Positions 31,610-43,517 of a stretch of DNA of 64,000 nucleotides are shown in pieces (positions within the stretch are counted from its first letter, which is position 1; each line of letters opens with the position of its first letter). This stretch comes from Collybia mongolica (lineage: Eukaryota > Basidiomycota > Agaricomycetes > Agaricales > Clitocybaceae). The notes under the pieces were generated by a model. That model worked only from the letters and a program-made list of their open reading frames with translations. It was not told the origin of the DNA and searched no databases. The DNA is taken from NCBI GenBank assembly GCA_013420905.1, contig JAAXNY010000007.1, forward strand, positions 1 through 64,000, given 5' to 3'. Both the position numbers and the translations under genes were made by a program.

Positions 31610-32068
31610 CACGGACAGTCGTTATGCCCACCCATCAGCGCTCTCGTGTTAGTGAAAGCCCACAAACGTGCTCGTCGTGTCTTCAGCAACGGAAGCAGAA
31701 AGGAAAAAACCTTTGGTGCCACAGCGCGTCTGGAACACATGAGTGACTGCCGTTCTCTGTCAGTTGCTGAGTCAGTTTTTCGCCTATCAATAGCTCAGAT
31801 AGACGCCATGGATGACGCCATGTCTACCCAACCCTGTGAGTTTCGTCAATGATCTTGCGTTAGTAAGAAGGGAAAAGCGTAATCATTTTACGGAGGCAGA
31901 AAGTGTTATTGACAAGCAATACGGCGTATCTGGCGTCATGCGGTTAATCAACACTCGGGGCATTGAGCTACAACGTTCACAGGCCGGTTTCATGGTCTGA
32001 GACTAAACATTGAGACCGAAACAAGACTTGAATGAGTACTCATCATGCATTGCTGATGTTCCCAGTAG
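31610..32068 (+). repeat. Conserved non-coding flank downstream of DJ-1 paralogue 3
   Basis: Inverted match to 22385-22830. The match stops sharply at CCCAGTAG (32068). From 32069 the sequence instead resembles 29908 onward. Confidence 0.7.
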
Positions 32069-32105
32069 TGACTTTGGGGTAGGTCTTTGCAGATCGGCCA
32101 TGTTA

Positions 32106-32748
32106 CTTGAAAGATCGAAGCTTGGAATGGACTGTATAAGGGGTGATGTCAGTATAACTGCAAAATGCGAATGATACAAACATTGGAATTATCTTTTCGC
32201 CCAACTTTCGTCGCACGTCCTGGTGTCACGCCATCTTCTAGTTCCGTTGGATTAATATCCGTGATACTTGTTACGGCTGAAAACCCATATCAGAGGTCAC
32301 GGACATATGAACTGACAAAGTGTGGGGCTTTCTGCGGCGACCTTTCGTCACAAATTTCAAGTCATGCTGAGAGCCAGTTGAGGACAAAACGAACAGGTGA
32401 TGGTTGTGCATCATCATAATGATCGAAGAAAATTGTGGCAGTGCTGGACTATTGACAAACCATTCGCATACCAAATACTCTCTTTCGACTTCAAGCTTCC
32501 GTGTGGCGTGGAGCACTCAAGTTGCCATATCGTCAAACGATGCGCTTCGGGTGTTAAGTTTGTACTGAAGATTCCATTCCGAGGCCCCACTACTTATGAG
32601 AATATAAGACAAAGGTCTATTATCATTCAAACATCGGGCTCACCCATCGACACGGCTCGATTGAAAAAATCCCCTCTGAACGGATGAAGAACAGATGAAG
32701 CATGAAGTAGAGAGGATGACTCGAATCGCACAGCCAGGGATGCCCAAC
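32106..32748. other. Intergenic, nothing recognised
   Basis: Short open frames overlap on both strands with no domain. It lies downstream of the BTB gene on the minus strand. Confidence 0.5.
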
Positions 32749-33746
32749 CTAAATCAACTGGGGGTCTATATCCCGCCATAATTTCTCTCTCTCAGATCCC
32801 CACTTTTCCTGCAAGCTGGTGACGCACAACGTACAAAAGCCTTTTTCCTTCCAGGGCGCATCGATCAGAGCTTGGAGTCCACATATCGGGTCGTGAAGAT
32901 ACCCCTGGAAGATCCCAGATCGATGGACCAACTTCATGTGCGCGGCGTCGTTTTGCTGCGGTTTATTAGACGCACAACTGACCATTCGGGAGGTACATAA
33001 CCTGTGGCCCGGATTTGACGATCCAGTGATAGTAACCCAACGAATGGTAAGTTTCTCGCGTGCTTCGAGAAGCATTTTGTATTCACGTGACGAGATCTGC
33101 GCATCACAGTCTCCTTTGATATCTTCGAACCCGTCCATTCGAGCCAATTTAGGTGAGAATGGATGGGATATTGTATTGGCGTGCCAATTCAATACTTTCT
33201 ATTGCAAAGGGAATTCGTGTGATTGTCACGCTTTGGAGCGAAGTTGGCCACATATCTTGAAGGTATTGAGGTGACCATGTCGAGAGACTGTTGAATGACA
33301 GTGTTATCGATGCACGCAGAATAGATGCTACAGTTCCAAAGGACGGTTTGTCATAAAAATATGGCCTAGGGAGGTATTTCAGTGATGGGAGATGTATCAG
33401 TTGATAACTCGTACACGAAATCGTCCAGGGCATCCAATAGGGCCTCAAAATCTGCAAGTTCAATGCCCAGGTTGTCAAACAGTATGATCCGTTCCTCGTT
33501 GGAGTTTTGTAGAATTGTATTGACACCTTGGTTGTTGAAATGGTCGCGAAACAGCTCGCTTTGTTTCGATAATCGACTTCGGTGGAGTTGGAAGCGTACA
33601 TCCTTGATCTGAATAAGAGCGTTTCTGTCAGGAGCCCAATGAACAGGGTGTTTGGTATATTCTTGCATGGTAGTTGTCTTCAAACGTTTAGGTGGGGGGC
33701 GCGAAGCGGTGGAATCTGGTGAAGGGGAATCCAACTGTCTCTTCAA
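32749..33746 (-). pseudogene. BTB/POZ domain gene with a frameshift
   Basis: Exon 1 (33746-33409) encodes a basic leader with PPPKRLKTTT, then the BTB start HPVHWAPDRNALIQIKDVRF and LFDNLGIELADFEALLDALD. A 43-nt intron (33408-33366, acceptor CCTAG) rejoins in phase to VASILRASITLSF and YLQDMW. At about 33150 the frame hits a stop (after NIPSILT). The family's next motif (LARMDGF) and the long C-terminal part (YLHDPICGLQALIDAPWKEKGFC ... EREKLW) continue in another frame to 32749 with no stop. A small deletion or a sequencing error would explain this. The agaricomycete BTB family is large, with probable protein-protein or Cullin-3 adaptor roles. The paralogous remnant is at 28730-29500. Confidence 0.7.
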
Positions 33747-34879
33747 TCTTGGTTGAAGAGTGTTGGATTGGGGATGAGCGGTTGTAACCTCCTCATTTCC
33801 AACGCCGGCCTGATTTCCAAGGGGGCGCGAGTCTTCGGTAGGGAGAGAAGGCTGGCTGAGTAATGCCCGAGTGGAAGGTCGCCCTCGAATATACTAAGTG
33901 TCATTTTTGGTGTTTAAATGTGTCAGTGTTATGAGAGGTCCTCAAATTCGAAGCACGTACCAATGAGGGGACTACAAAGTTTCTCGATTTCAATTTTGGA
34001 TCTACTCCAGTCACTTTTGCAGTTTTCCCTAGCGGTCCCTTACGACTTTGGATAGGCTATACAGGGGCGGGGGATCAGGCGATCACACTAGCATTAATAG
34101 TGATAACTACAGACCAAAGGAAACTCATCAATTCTTTGGGTGTCGTCAGAAAGTAGCTCCTAAACATCAGAATAAAATAAAATACCTTGTGCTCTCGATG
34201 AAGCCTCCCTCCTTGGCAGAGTAGCTGGCAGTGGGGATGCTAGAATCACGAATCTCTAGAAACGGCAGTGAGATAGGAAGAAGACAAACATACAATTAGC
34301 CATTCGTCTCATTGGTCGAGGTTCATCACATTGACTGTCATCACTTAAGACCTCTCTCCGATCCATCGCAAAGACTGCCCGACGGAAGTCAGTTTTCGGA
34401 GGATACAAAAAAAAGTCGATTTAACCAACCAAAATCTCGCTCGCCGGCTACCTGCACGTGCTCTAATGTAACAGTCAAAATAGTCAGAAAGAAAGAAAAG
34501 ATTTTAACATTGAACGTTGAATGTTGATGGTTCACTTTGCACGTTGTGGGTGTCTGTTTGGGATCCCAATTGGAACCAAATACCCTACAACTCAACATCT
34601 GGCTTGAGAATGTCCAATCCCGTTACAATCCCCAATCTCCACCGAGTGAAATGCACCAATTTCTTCCTAACCACTCAGACTTCAAACAGTAACAAGTCAA
34701 AACAACGCATGTACATACACAGAATGAAGAGCTCCGTTAGCTGAGAACACAGAACTTGCACAGAAACCAGATGGAACATCAAACCAAATAATCGTTTGAT
34801 TGCTTGCCCCAAATCAAAGGCTTTCAATGGACAGCCAGCAATTGTGGAGAAAACCTAAATTCGCCGCCAACTGAATTTT
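33747..34879. other. Intergenic, nothing recognised
   Basis: Upstream of the BTB gene. Purine-rich and AT-rich stretches, no frame longer than ~75 codons, no structural RNA recognised. Confidence 0.5.
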
Positions 34880-35160
34880 CCTGAAGATTGATTCCATAGG
34901 TTGGATATCAAGCTGGCTATCTTCCTTGCCAAGCAATCGCATGTCATCCGAGGCATCAACCGATGTCGCAGTGTTGGCTTCTTACAGTAAGCTACCGAAA
35001 GTGTTGTTCCCGGAAACCGTCCTACTCTGCACGCTATGATAATGCAGCCTCTCTTTGGCACTCGGGAAGAGTGATTACGCAAATGTACTCCTCTTGGAGG
35101 GAAAAAGTTGCGTTTGGGATTCCTGATTATGAAGGTACACTTAGAAAAAGCCCTTAGAGG
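34880..35160 (+). pseudogene. F-box-like gene fragment
   Basis: On the plus strand a broken frame resembles residues about 80-155 of the F-box gene at 37090-38631. It reads INRCRSVG for IDQCPAVL, a stop, then ITQMYSSWREKVAFGIPDYEGTLRKSP against ITQICSSWRNVAFETPDLWDMHLKKSP. The middle is scrambled by stops and shifts. It is a relic of the same local family. Confidence 0.6.
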
Positions 35161-36243
35161 AAACCCATCACCACGTGTGTGCCAAGGCCCAGGTTGTTTT
35201 TGCAATGTGCTTTACGGCTCTAATTAAGCACCATTAACGTTTCTCTTAGAAAGAGTGATCATCCTATGTACATGCAGATTCAATTTTTTGCGCTGTCCGC
35301 AAGCGTACCCTGACCAATAAAATTCCCTTTAGTTCGACATCCCCACCACATTATCTCTGCGATATTACGACCCCAGGACTCATCCTGATGAGTACATGAA
35401 CACGCCATTCTTTCAGATACTGAGAGTAACAAGGCCACACGAGTAACTATCATACACCACGAAAAGAGAACCGTACAGTGGCTGCTGAAAGCACCTTGGG
35501 CACAATTAACATCATCATCGACGTCTACAGGATGTTCTTACTCCATACATCTTTGGAATACTGTAAATTGGATGGTGTCTATGTTGAACCGTGCGGACAA
35601 CTTCCTGACGATGCTTCAAGGATTCATCTACAACATCTCATATAACTTCGAATCGAGTCACTTCGCTACAAATTCATCGGCGGGGATGATAATCATTAAG
35701 ATAGAAGGTTGCGCAGATTGGGTAAAAAAGAACCTATGGATGTGTTCAAGTCACTCTAGCTGTCGCAGAAATGGTGGAGACCCTGCATTGATGCGAAATA
35801 TTAAACGAGGACTTCGATCTCGACGCTCCTTTCTAGGACAGAATGGAAGCCCTTTCGCTTGTGATTCATTTCCCGGCGAGCTACCAAAAAGCTGATCTTG
35901 CATTCCTAGCAGGAATCGGTCAGGGTACCGCTTCTGAGCATCAATATTCTGGATTTCGCTGCGGAGGATAGTGACGCAGGGACGCCGTTTCGTATTACTT
36001 GTTCCGACCAGAGTGATGGACACCGACTCGATTAGTTACTTGTCCGATCCGGCAATGCAGATGGCCTCTATTCAGAAAACAGATAAAAGACTTGCGCTTC
36101 CTGGGCGTAAGTGCACGTTAACGCGTTTCGGACCGAGTACTAGACATGGGAGAAGGGTCCAAATATATTGATTTTTTAACGTAAAAGCAGTCGAGTGATC
36201 CATAGTCTGCATCACACTCTCTCCTATGTTTTTGGGTAGGGAA
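35161..36243. other. Intergenic, nothing recognised
   Basis: Frames of 60-107 codons occur on both strands (for example 35572-35895) without any recognisable domain. Confidence 0.45.
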
Positions 36244-36693
36244 TCAAGAGAGATGTATCGAGTCAACGGCGATCACTTCTAAATCATAAAGTGACGGCGA
36301 GATTACCCAGTTTCCCGGATAGATTTCCCGCGGAACGCGGTCTAACATCAGGTCAGGTCCACATGGGGCACGCTGAGTGAACTGTAAAGTGGTCAAGGAA
36401 TGAACAGAATGGCCTATGAGAATCGGAAAGAGCAAAGGATCTGACATAGCAGTCAGCAGCGGCAGACAAACCAAGGTGTTGATAATTAAGTGCGTGCATG
36501 TAACAGTGAGGTACGCACCTAACGTGAGTTGTGCCGTAAGATTATGCGAAATCCAGTGGATGAGAGCGCGTTGTTGAACATAGATGATAGTTGTGAGAGA
36601 AGGAGACACAATATATAGTTGAAATGATAGGCGATAGAACCAGGTGGAGCGGAAGGTCGGCAATGTATCTCGCAAAAAAATAAGCCAAGTCAA
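36244..36693 (-). pseudogene. Possible remnant of a multi-pass membrane protein
   Basis: A 149-codon frame has two or three hydrophobic stretches (YLTVTCTHLIINTLVCLPLL and neighbours) followed by LSDP-like and PILIGHSVHSLTTLQF sequence. This loosely recalls the wax-synthase-like membrane acyltransferases of mushrooms. No catalytic motif is visible, and the frame lacks both ends. The identification is weak. Confidence 0.25.
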
Positions 36694-37089
36694 TCCGAGA
36701 AAGGCGAAAATAACAAATAGGGAACGAACGACGGGTTCGCCTTGCTATACCCTAGGTCAGACCTATTTGCTGCGGTAGGGAATGGTATGGGTAATGAACG
36801 CGGGGAACTACACCGAATGCAGGAGTTATGGGGTGTCCCTTAACGACTATATAATATGTGGAAGGTTGAGGCAGCGATGGGCAGGTTTAAAGGGCGTGAA
36901 GGTGGAGCGGCGGTGCGATAAAAATATCTACTACCTGATAGGGCGAAGAAGAGGGCGCACAAACAAATCACGCAAATGCAAACATTGAAATAATTACTCT
37001 GATCTTGCTGAGTTTGATATGAAACGCGGTTGAGCCGAGGCCCAACTTCATAACCGCTTCAAAAAATTCCCAAAGCCTTATTCAACGCA

Positions 37090-38631
37090 ATGTATGTAAG
37101 CTCACTCCAAGCTCAATGCGCCGTACTCAAGAGCGCATTAACTAAATCCTCAACACAGAACTCTAATGGAACTTCAAGACGAGAGCAATTACCCAGTGTC
37201 CTGACCCGTATCGAATCTTCGCCATGGGCAGGCAACAACTCAGAGAAAGACTACATTCGCTCCCAGCTGAACATCGCCGAAGCCACTCTCCATGGAATAG
37301 ATGCTACTATAGCGACCTCCGATATCGATCGATCTGGGGTCGTCCGTTGCATCGACCAGTGTCCCGCAGTACTATCTCCCTCAGGCAAGCTACCGGCTGA
37401 ATTAATTCAGGAGGTCATACTACACTACATACAGGGAGAGCCTTTGACACTCGGAAAAAATGATCCGCGCATCCAAATAACGCAGATATGCTCGTCCTGG
37501 AGGAACGTCGCGTTTGAAACTCCTGATCTATGGGATATGCACTTGAAGAAATCCCCCGGGGAACATAATGTGAACCTCATCGCCGAGTGGCTGCGTCAGT
37601 GTACCAACACCAAGATCCATTTCACGATGTCGCACGAAAGCCTGACTGATTTGTCATATGGACAGCTCTTATTGAAAGAAGTAATAATCCCTAACGCGCG
37701 CAGACTCGAAACTTTATCCTGCCCTCCAGTACACCCCGGCCAGTGGCGTTCCCTCCCATTCGACGTCCTCACTACTTTATCTCTGTCTTTTTTCCCCTTT
37801 CCAACCCGTGTTGGCGGGCACTTGAACGCACCACTCCTTCGAACCCTCGAAATAATGGGGATTGCCCCGACATATTTTGTCGCACAGCTTTTACCGTGCC
37901 TTCCAAAAATAAATTGGGAGCAGTTAACGTCCATCAGTCTTGAAGGTTCAATATACTTCCCCGACGTTTACGAAGTGCTATTGCTCTGCACCTCGTTGGA
38001 GAAGTGCAATCTGGATGCTATTCATTTTCACTCGAGAAGGAGAGTTCCCATAGACGCGTCGAGGATCAGCCTACCCTACCTCAAAGAACTGCGAATGTGC
38101 TTTGCTTCTGATCGGATCGTCGCAGATTTACCTTTATTCGACGTACCCAATCTCGTGATTTTGGGAATAACTGTTCCAGCTGAACCAGGATTATTCGAGG
38201 ATCTCATCAAATTCCTCATAGAAAAGGCGGAAACCCTGCGCTCCTTCGAACTAGTCCCTGCATTTTGTAGTTACGTATCTTACATCCCCGCGATAATGCG
38301 CGCGCTCCCGTTTGCGACATGTTTCCTTGCGGGGCACGAGTATATTCCTCTCGAAACACTGAAGGAAATTGGCATGAGGGAGTTGCTTCCGGAGCTCGAG
38401 GTACTAGAGTTTGGAGCGATGTACGAGGACACAGTCGATGACATCTTGGATGCCTTGTTTCCACAACAGTCGGACAGAACGTTGTCTCTGAACAAGATAT
38501 GTACCTCCGTTTATGAACCAGATTGCCTATGTTCGGAGGCGCGAATAGAAGATTTGCGTTTACGGGGAGTAACTGTATGCCAAAATCATCTAAAACCCAC
38601 AAATACACGGAGAGAAGAGCTGATGGAATGA
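37090..38631 (+). CDS. F-box-like protein with LRR-like C-terminus
   Basis: One exon of 513 residues. A short helical N-terminus (to ~90) includes SPWAGNNSEKDYIRSQLNIAEA, typical of the mushroom F-box family that carries a coiled coil before the box. The F-box-like region is at about 100-160 (PSGKLPAELIQEVILHYI ... ITQICSSWRNVAFETPDLW). The rest is leucine-rich repeat-like, with strands such as LKELRMCFASD and LEVLEFGAMYED. Such proteins probably select substrates for SCF ubiquitin ligases; the substrate is unknown. The frame is intact. Related broken copies lie at 34880-35160 (+) and 48592-49852 (-). The start at 37090 is the first ATG; an upstream exon cannot be excluded. Confidence 0.8.
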   Translation: MYVSSLQAQCAVLKSALTKSSTQNSNGTSRREQLPSVLTRIESSPWAGNNSEKDYIRSQLNIAEATLHGIDATIATSDIDRSGVVRCIDQCPAVLSPSGKLPAELIQEVILHYIQGEPLTLGKNDPRIQITQICSSWRNVAFETPDLWDMHLKKSPGEHNVNLIAEWLRQCTNTKIHFTMSHESLTDLSYGQLLLKEVIIPNARRLETLSCPPVHPGQWRSLPFDVLTTLSLSFFPFPTRVGGHLNAPLLRTLEIMGIAPTYFVAQLLPCLPKINWEQLTSISLEGSIYFPDVYEVLLLCTSLEKCNLDAIHFHSRRRVPIDASRISLPYLKELRMCFASDRIVADLPLFDVPNLVILGITVPAEPGLFEDLIKFLIEKAETLRSFELVPAFCSYVSYIPAIMRALPFATCFLAGHEYIPLETLKEIGMRELLPELEVLEFGAMYEDTVDDILDALFPQQSDRTLSLNKICTSVYEPDCLCSEARIEDLRLRGVTVCQNHLKPTNTRREELME

Positions 38632-39039
38632 CAGAGTGGTTTATAGCTGGAACAAATGTTGTATTTCGCCATTTTTTATTTAGACGACAGAAATTCAGCG
38701 GCCAATCGCCCATCTCTGCTCACAGCGCTGTTGTCGACGGGAGTATATTGAAGCTTTGGTAGAGTTTTCGGACGGTCGTGCCGCAATCAAACGGCTCATT
38801 GAAATTTACTTGATTTACCCAGTATAGTGCAATTAGACCTTTCCAACTGGTATCGTACCTGGCTGTGAAGATTGTGCCATGAACTTGATCGAAGACATTG
38901 TGTCAATACGTCGAGAATTTCGCAATCATGTAATCAGATGGAGGGTATGGGTATCTATGCTGCGGACCGTCGAGATAGCTACCGCTACTCTCGTACAACG
39001 GAAATAGCTGCTAGCGGTCAATATTGTCGTTCATTTTTT
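38632..39039. other. Intergenic, nothing recognised
   Basis: 3' flank of the F-box gene. No open frame of note is independent of the neighbouring gene. Confidence 0.5.
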
Positions 39040-39520
39040 GCTTGTTGTTGAAACGAGAAATTTGCGTTACCTGCGACTAATCCCCTGTTCTCGGACAGTC
39101 CAGATTCTCGCAAATCTGCCGCGCATTCTTGGGCTTCATTTGAGGAATTGGGCTATTCGAGAGAGCCATAACACATTCCACAGAGATGCGCCAGGAAAAA
39201 CGCCGCGCCATTCCTTCGCAAAGACCGCGACCATGTCTGTGCCAGAGCAGCGAAAGGTGTGCGCGTGATGAGCTATCTTAAATCGATAGTGGTGAGCCAC
39301 TCCGTAGAAGACAGGCGAGGCGCATACGAAGAGGGGAGTGATGAGCAATACATGGCAGAAGGGTAGGGAGGAATGGTTGCACGTTGGTGTATGGGGTGAT
39401 GATGATAGTGAAAAAAGAGATGATGAGCGGGACCACAATGAGAGACGTGATGTGGTTGTACGTTTTGAATACGGATGTGGACCGTGGGGGAGAAGAGGTT
39501 AGGCGCCGAGAAACGCATAA
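39040..39520 (-). pseudogene. Broken partial copy of the adjacent membrane protein gene
   Basis: Segments match the last exon of the gene at 39737-41172 in order. Plus-strand GAGATGATGAGCGGGACCAC (39418) corresponds to 40451, TGGGGTGATGATGATAGTGA corresponds to the stretch at 40418, and the stretch around 39186-39262 corresponds to 40210-40262. Stops and shifts break every frame. It lies directly downstream of the intact gene, as a partial tandem duplicate. Confidence 0.6.
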
Positions 39521-39736
39521 TTCAACCGAAACGTGCCTAACAGACGTGTACAAGCGACTCTAATGGATTGCGTCACATCCCTAATAATTTGCAACCACAA
39601 AAACCACATCCAAAGATAAAGTCGAAGGGTAACAAGGCTAAACATATATAAGCATACGCAACAATTACATACCGAACGATTGATAGACCCAGAAGCCCTA
39701 CTAACATCCGCTTTTCGCCACACTACATCTAACTCT

Positions 39737-41172
39737 CTACTCCTTCTTCGTACCCACTTCGCCCACCTTCGCAGCCCACGGCTCTGTCACCAACGACGCA
39801 AGCCCCGGGAGCCCAACAAGCGACACAAACACGCCCCGTCCCATCCTCCTCCCCTGTCTCCCATCCCTTTCCTTTCCCACAACCGCCGTATCCGACTCCA
39901 CAACCGCCGCGCCTCCCCGCCCACCCCCACTCAGCACCCACGCGCCCAACGACACGCTCGTCCATACCACGTCCCACCCAATCGAGCTCTGCGCAGGGTG
40001 CGCATGCAGCGTGCCCCATACCTCGGCGAGCGCGGCAGAGACAAAGTGCGTGAGAGCGGAGGTGAGGTCCGACACGGGCGTCGCGAGGAAGGCGGAGATA
40101 GGCCGGACGAGGGCCTTGAGCGCGTGGATGGCGGTGTGTAGGGGAGATGGGGAGGATTGTTCCGGGAGAAGGGTGGAGAGAGGGGCAATGAGGGAGGCGG
40201 GGGATGGAGGGATGCGCCCGGCGATGGCGAAGGCCGCGATGATGTCTGTGCGGAGGCGAAGGAGGGCGGCGGTTAGGGATAGGAGTGTGACCAGTTTGCT
40301 TATGCGGACGGCGGTGCTCTGCGCAGTCAAGGACAGGGGGTTGGTTGCGAGGAGGGGCACGACAAGGAGGGCATGCATGGTGAGGAGGTTGGGGAGGAAA
40401 GTCCGCATGTCGGTGTGTGGCGAGATGACGATGGTGAGGATGGAAAGGAGGAGTGGGACCGCGACGAGAAGTGTGACGCGATTCTGGGCTTTGGATGCGC
40501 GAGGCATAGGCGTAGAGTGCAACAGCGCGAGGTAGAACAGGTTAGACGCGACGGAGATCGCCACGAGTTGTCCTAGGAGCATGTACGCCCACAAATGCTT
40601 AACACCTTTCGAGCGACCTGGGCGGGAGATTAGTGTCCGATTCTCGCATCAGGGAAAAAGACGCACCTTCGAGGACTAAGAAGAGTGTCCAGACGACTGT
40701 GTAAACGCACAGCTGCTCACTCCACCACCAATTTACCGGCCCAAAGCAAACGGCCGCCCAGGCTTGCTCAAACAGCGACGTGTTCAGCAGCCACGATGTG
40801 AGGCGCTCGAGGGGCGCAGTCGAGACCGTGGTAGGGTTCAGGGATTCGTAATTGGCGAAACTCCACTATGTCCACGAATAGGTTAACACACAAATGTTGG
40901 ACTGGCGTGCATAAACGTACAGCCATGAATTTAAACATATCTGCATAGAAGGCACACATCAGCGAACATCAGGCACCGAAACATAACGAGGACGTACAGA
41001 ACCACGTATGGGCCAACGACCCCAGCGTCAGGAACCTAAACAACCAAGTCTTTCCTCCATTTGACCTGCTACCCGCTGCGGGGATGCTCCGCAAGATGAT
41101 CGTAAAGAGCGCGAGAATAATAAGAAAGTACGACGTGAACACCCCAAGTGCAAGTGCATGTGGTGTTTCCAT
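39737..41172 (-). CDS. Multi-pass membrane protein of unknown function (fungal-specific)
   Basis: Four exons join in phase: 41172-40998, 40940-40921 (20 nt), 40865-40667 and 40617-39737. They give 424 residues. The first hydrophobic segment is GVFTSYFLIILALFTIILR. A Trp-rich loop has FEQAWAAVCFGPVNWWWSEQ, followed by TVVWTLFLVLEG, then WAYMLLGQLVAISVASNLFYLALLH and further segments VTLLVAVPLLLSILTIVI and HALLVVPLLA. Six or more membrane spans are likely. I recognise it only as a type seen in basidiomycete genomes and know no activity for it. The long last exon is GC-rich with strong codon bias compared with its neighbours. The start ATG at 41172 precedes the first membrane segment directly. 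Confidence 0.78.
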
Positions 41173-42143
41173 GGCGGTGTCGCGCGATGTTTTGACGGCC
41201 GGGGAAAAGTTTCGTGGGGTTTATAAGTAAGGTGCAGTGCAGGGTGCCTATGATCCCTAGAGAGGCTTGATAAATGGGTGTTTCTCAGCATGTTGATGTG
41301 CTGACTGGCTTTGCGCGTGCTAAAAAAAAAAGTCACGAGGTTCAATAAACTTCTCACGATCAGAGTTCCGATTTGTACCAGAGAAATGAAGCTCCGCTGG
41401 ACGGCTTCTTCCGATTTTTGACCCGCGACCTGTCGACAGGTCAAAAAGTTAAATCTCCGGAAATAATAACCCGTCCTTATTGACGTAACTTCTGGTCGTT
41501 AAAAAGGAACTGGCTTTTTTCCCTTGCCGGTTTTCAGCTCGGTTGCTTGAACTTGTTTACGCCTGCACAGGTCAAAACAGTAAATGCGTAAAATACTGAT
41601 GCTAGATCTCTATGTCTACTGATAAGTATGTGCAATTCCAGAAATACTTACCTTTTTAAATGATTTCATTTCTACACGAAACTCCTACCCCTCAATCTCA
41701 CGTTAAAACCGAGGTTGTAAGGTAGTCTTTGATACTTTCCTGTGATATCGAACCGCCATTACTTACGCCGTCAAACGTGTGCGCGCTGACTTGTGACAGG
41801 TGCGGGGCAGTCGTAGCGCCGAACTTTGAATGATAGCGCCGTGAAGACATACTGAGTTCCGCACGATACACGTCCGGGATCCTTCTCTTCAGCTTCTAAT
41901 CTTTGACTGTCGGAAAAGCAAAGTTTTAATTAGTTATCTTCCGTCAAAACTCGTGCAGAACGCACCGAAATTCTCAACCCGGGTGCCTAGTTGGTTTGCC
42001 TTACTCCAGAAGTTATGAAGCAGCGCGTCACTAACGACAATACCGATCATGACAGGTGTATCACCTTCATCTCACCTGCCATGCGCTCCCCCTGGTTATA
42101 AACCATTCTGAAATGACATCCCTCACAGTTACTTGCCTCAAAC
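41173..42143. other. Divergent promoter region
   Basis: Shared upstream region of the membrane protein gene (minus) and the F-box-like gene (plus). A poly-A run lies at 41323-41331. No gene is seen. Confidence 0.6.
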
Positions 42144-43331
42144 ATGCTCCTCACAAATGATATAATCCACGAAATCGTCGACTACCTCTGTGGCGACTGC
42201 GTTACCTTGCTCGCTTGCTCGACTGTATCCCATTCTTTCTATCTCTCCAGCCGCAGGCACATATTCTCGTCCGCATACCTTGATCACGAGTCAGGTGTTC
42301 ACGAATTATGTTCTCTTCTTGCAAAAAATCCGGCACTCGCGCCTCTCTTCCGCACATTACACATCACTTTGGCCCACCCACGCACCCTCTCTTATATTCC
42401 TCGAGTGTTACCTCTGTTGACCCACGTCAACCATCTGATACTCGGCACGCGCGGGGAGCCGGTGATCCTGAATCGTGGCGACATCATCACAGCTATTCCT
42501 CCACTTCTTCACCTCCCGCGCCTTGAGCGGCTTGAACTCCGTTGGATATCTAACTTCCCTGCGACATATTTATGCATCCCCCTCAAGGTCAAAACATTAG
42601 AAATGGAACTCATCGACATTACCGTTCCAGCTCGAGGAAATTGCCTTAGAATCTTAGCTGCATCTCGTCCAATGTCGTTGAAATCCATTCGTGTTGATAT
42701 GATGGAGAATTTGAAACAATGGCCTTTACTCAATGCCCCAAAGCTCCGCCAACTTTCGATCCAAAGGCCTGGTCGGGGAACACAACAAATCATCAATGCT
42801 AATACACGATCACTCCAAGATGTGATTTGGAATAATTATGACCCTCGTGATCGTGGTTAGTTTCTCGTCCATACACATAAGCCACAGATGCTGACATGTC
42901 ATTTTCTAGACGTTAACCTTGATGTCATTCACAGATTGCGCCGCCTGTCATTCGTGCTCTTGAGACCTTTCGCAACTCGTACACCGGATGTGTGGGGTAT
43001 TATTGAGGACCTTTGGGCGTCTATCAGCAACATACTGCACGCTGAGCGCATATCCAAAAGCCTAGAAGAGCTTAACATCGCCATCAAGTCCTACCAAGAA
43101 GGCATGTCCTCCGTTCACAATGACATGCTCGTTGGCGTTGGTACGCTGTGGTCTGCCCTCGTCGACAAGTCACATTTCCCAAGACTTCGACGCGTCACAA
43201 TATACCTGGAAGCGAAAGGCTGCAGTCCTACTATAACCGAACATAATATTCACGCCGTTGTTGCGGAGAAGCTATCTCTTCTCCGAGGAGCAGGCCTCCT
43301 CCACACAAAACTATACAATCAATTCCATTAG
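42144..43331 (+). CDS. F-box/LRR-like protein, family 2
   Basis: Two exons (42144-42855 and 42910-43331) join in phase with donor GTTAGT and acceptor TTCTAG, giving 377 residues. The N-terminal F-box-like segment LLTNDIIHEIVDYLCGDCVT ... CSTVSHSFYLSSRRHIFSSA is followed by leucine-rich sequence (LPRLERLELRWISNFP). The second exon has VIHRLRRLSFVLL and ends GLLHTKLYNQFH. This family recurs in the window at 45747-46993 and, disrupted, at 58687-63181, with the same intron position. The likely function is substrate recognition for ubiquitin ligases; the target is unknown. Confidence 0.8.
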
Positions 43332-43517
43332 CACGTTTTAATCTAAGATTCTGTGCGTTGCTTTTTGTGCTGGGATATTCCCCAGGCTGATCATTGTATG
43401 TCGCAGTTCTTAGGATGTTCGACAGTAAATCAACATTGTTGTTTATTCAAAACTCCTCAGCGTTACATTAGCCTCCATTCCGACCCCAATGAACGCCTAT
43501 TTAAATATCCTCACCGT

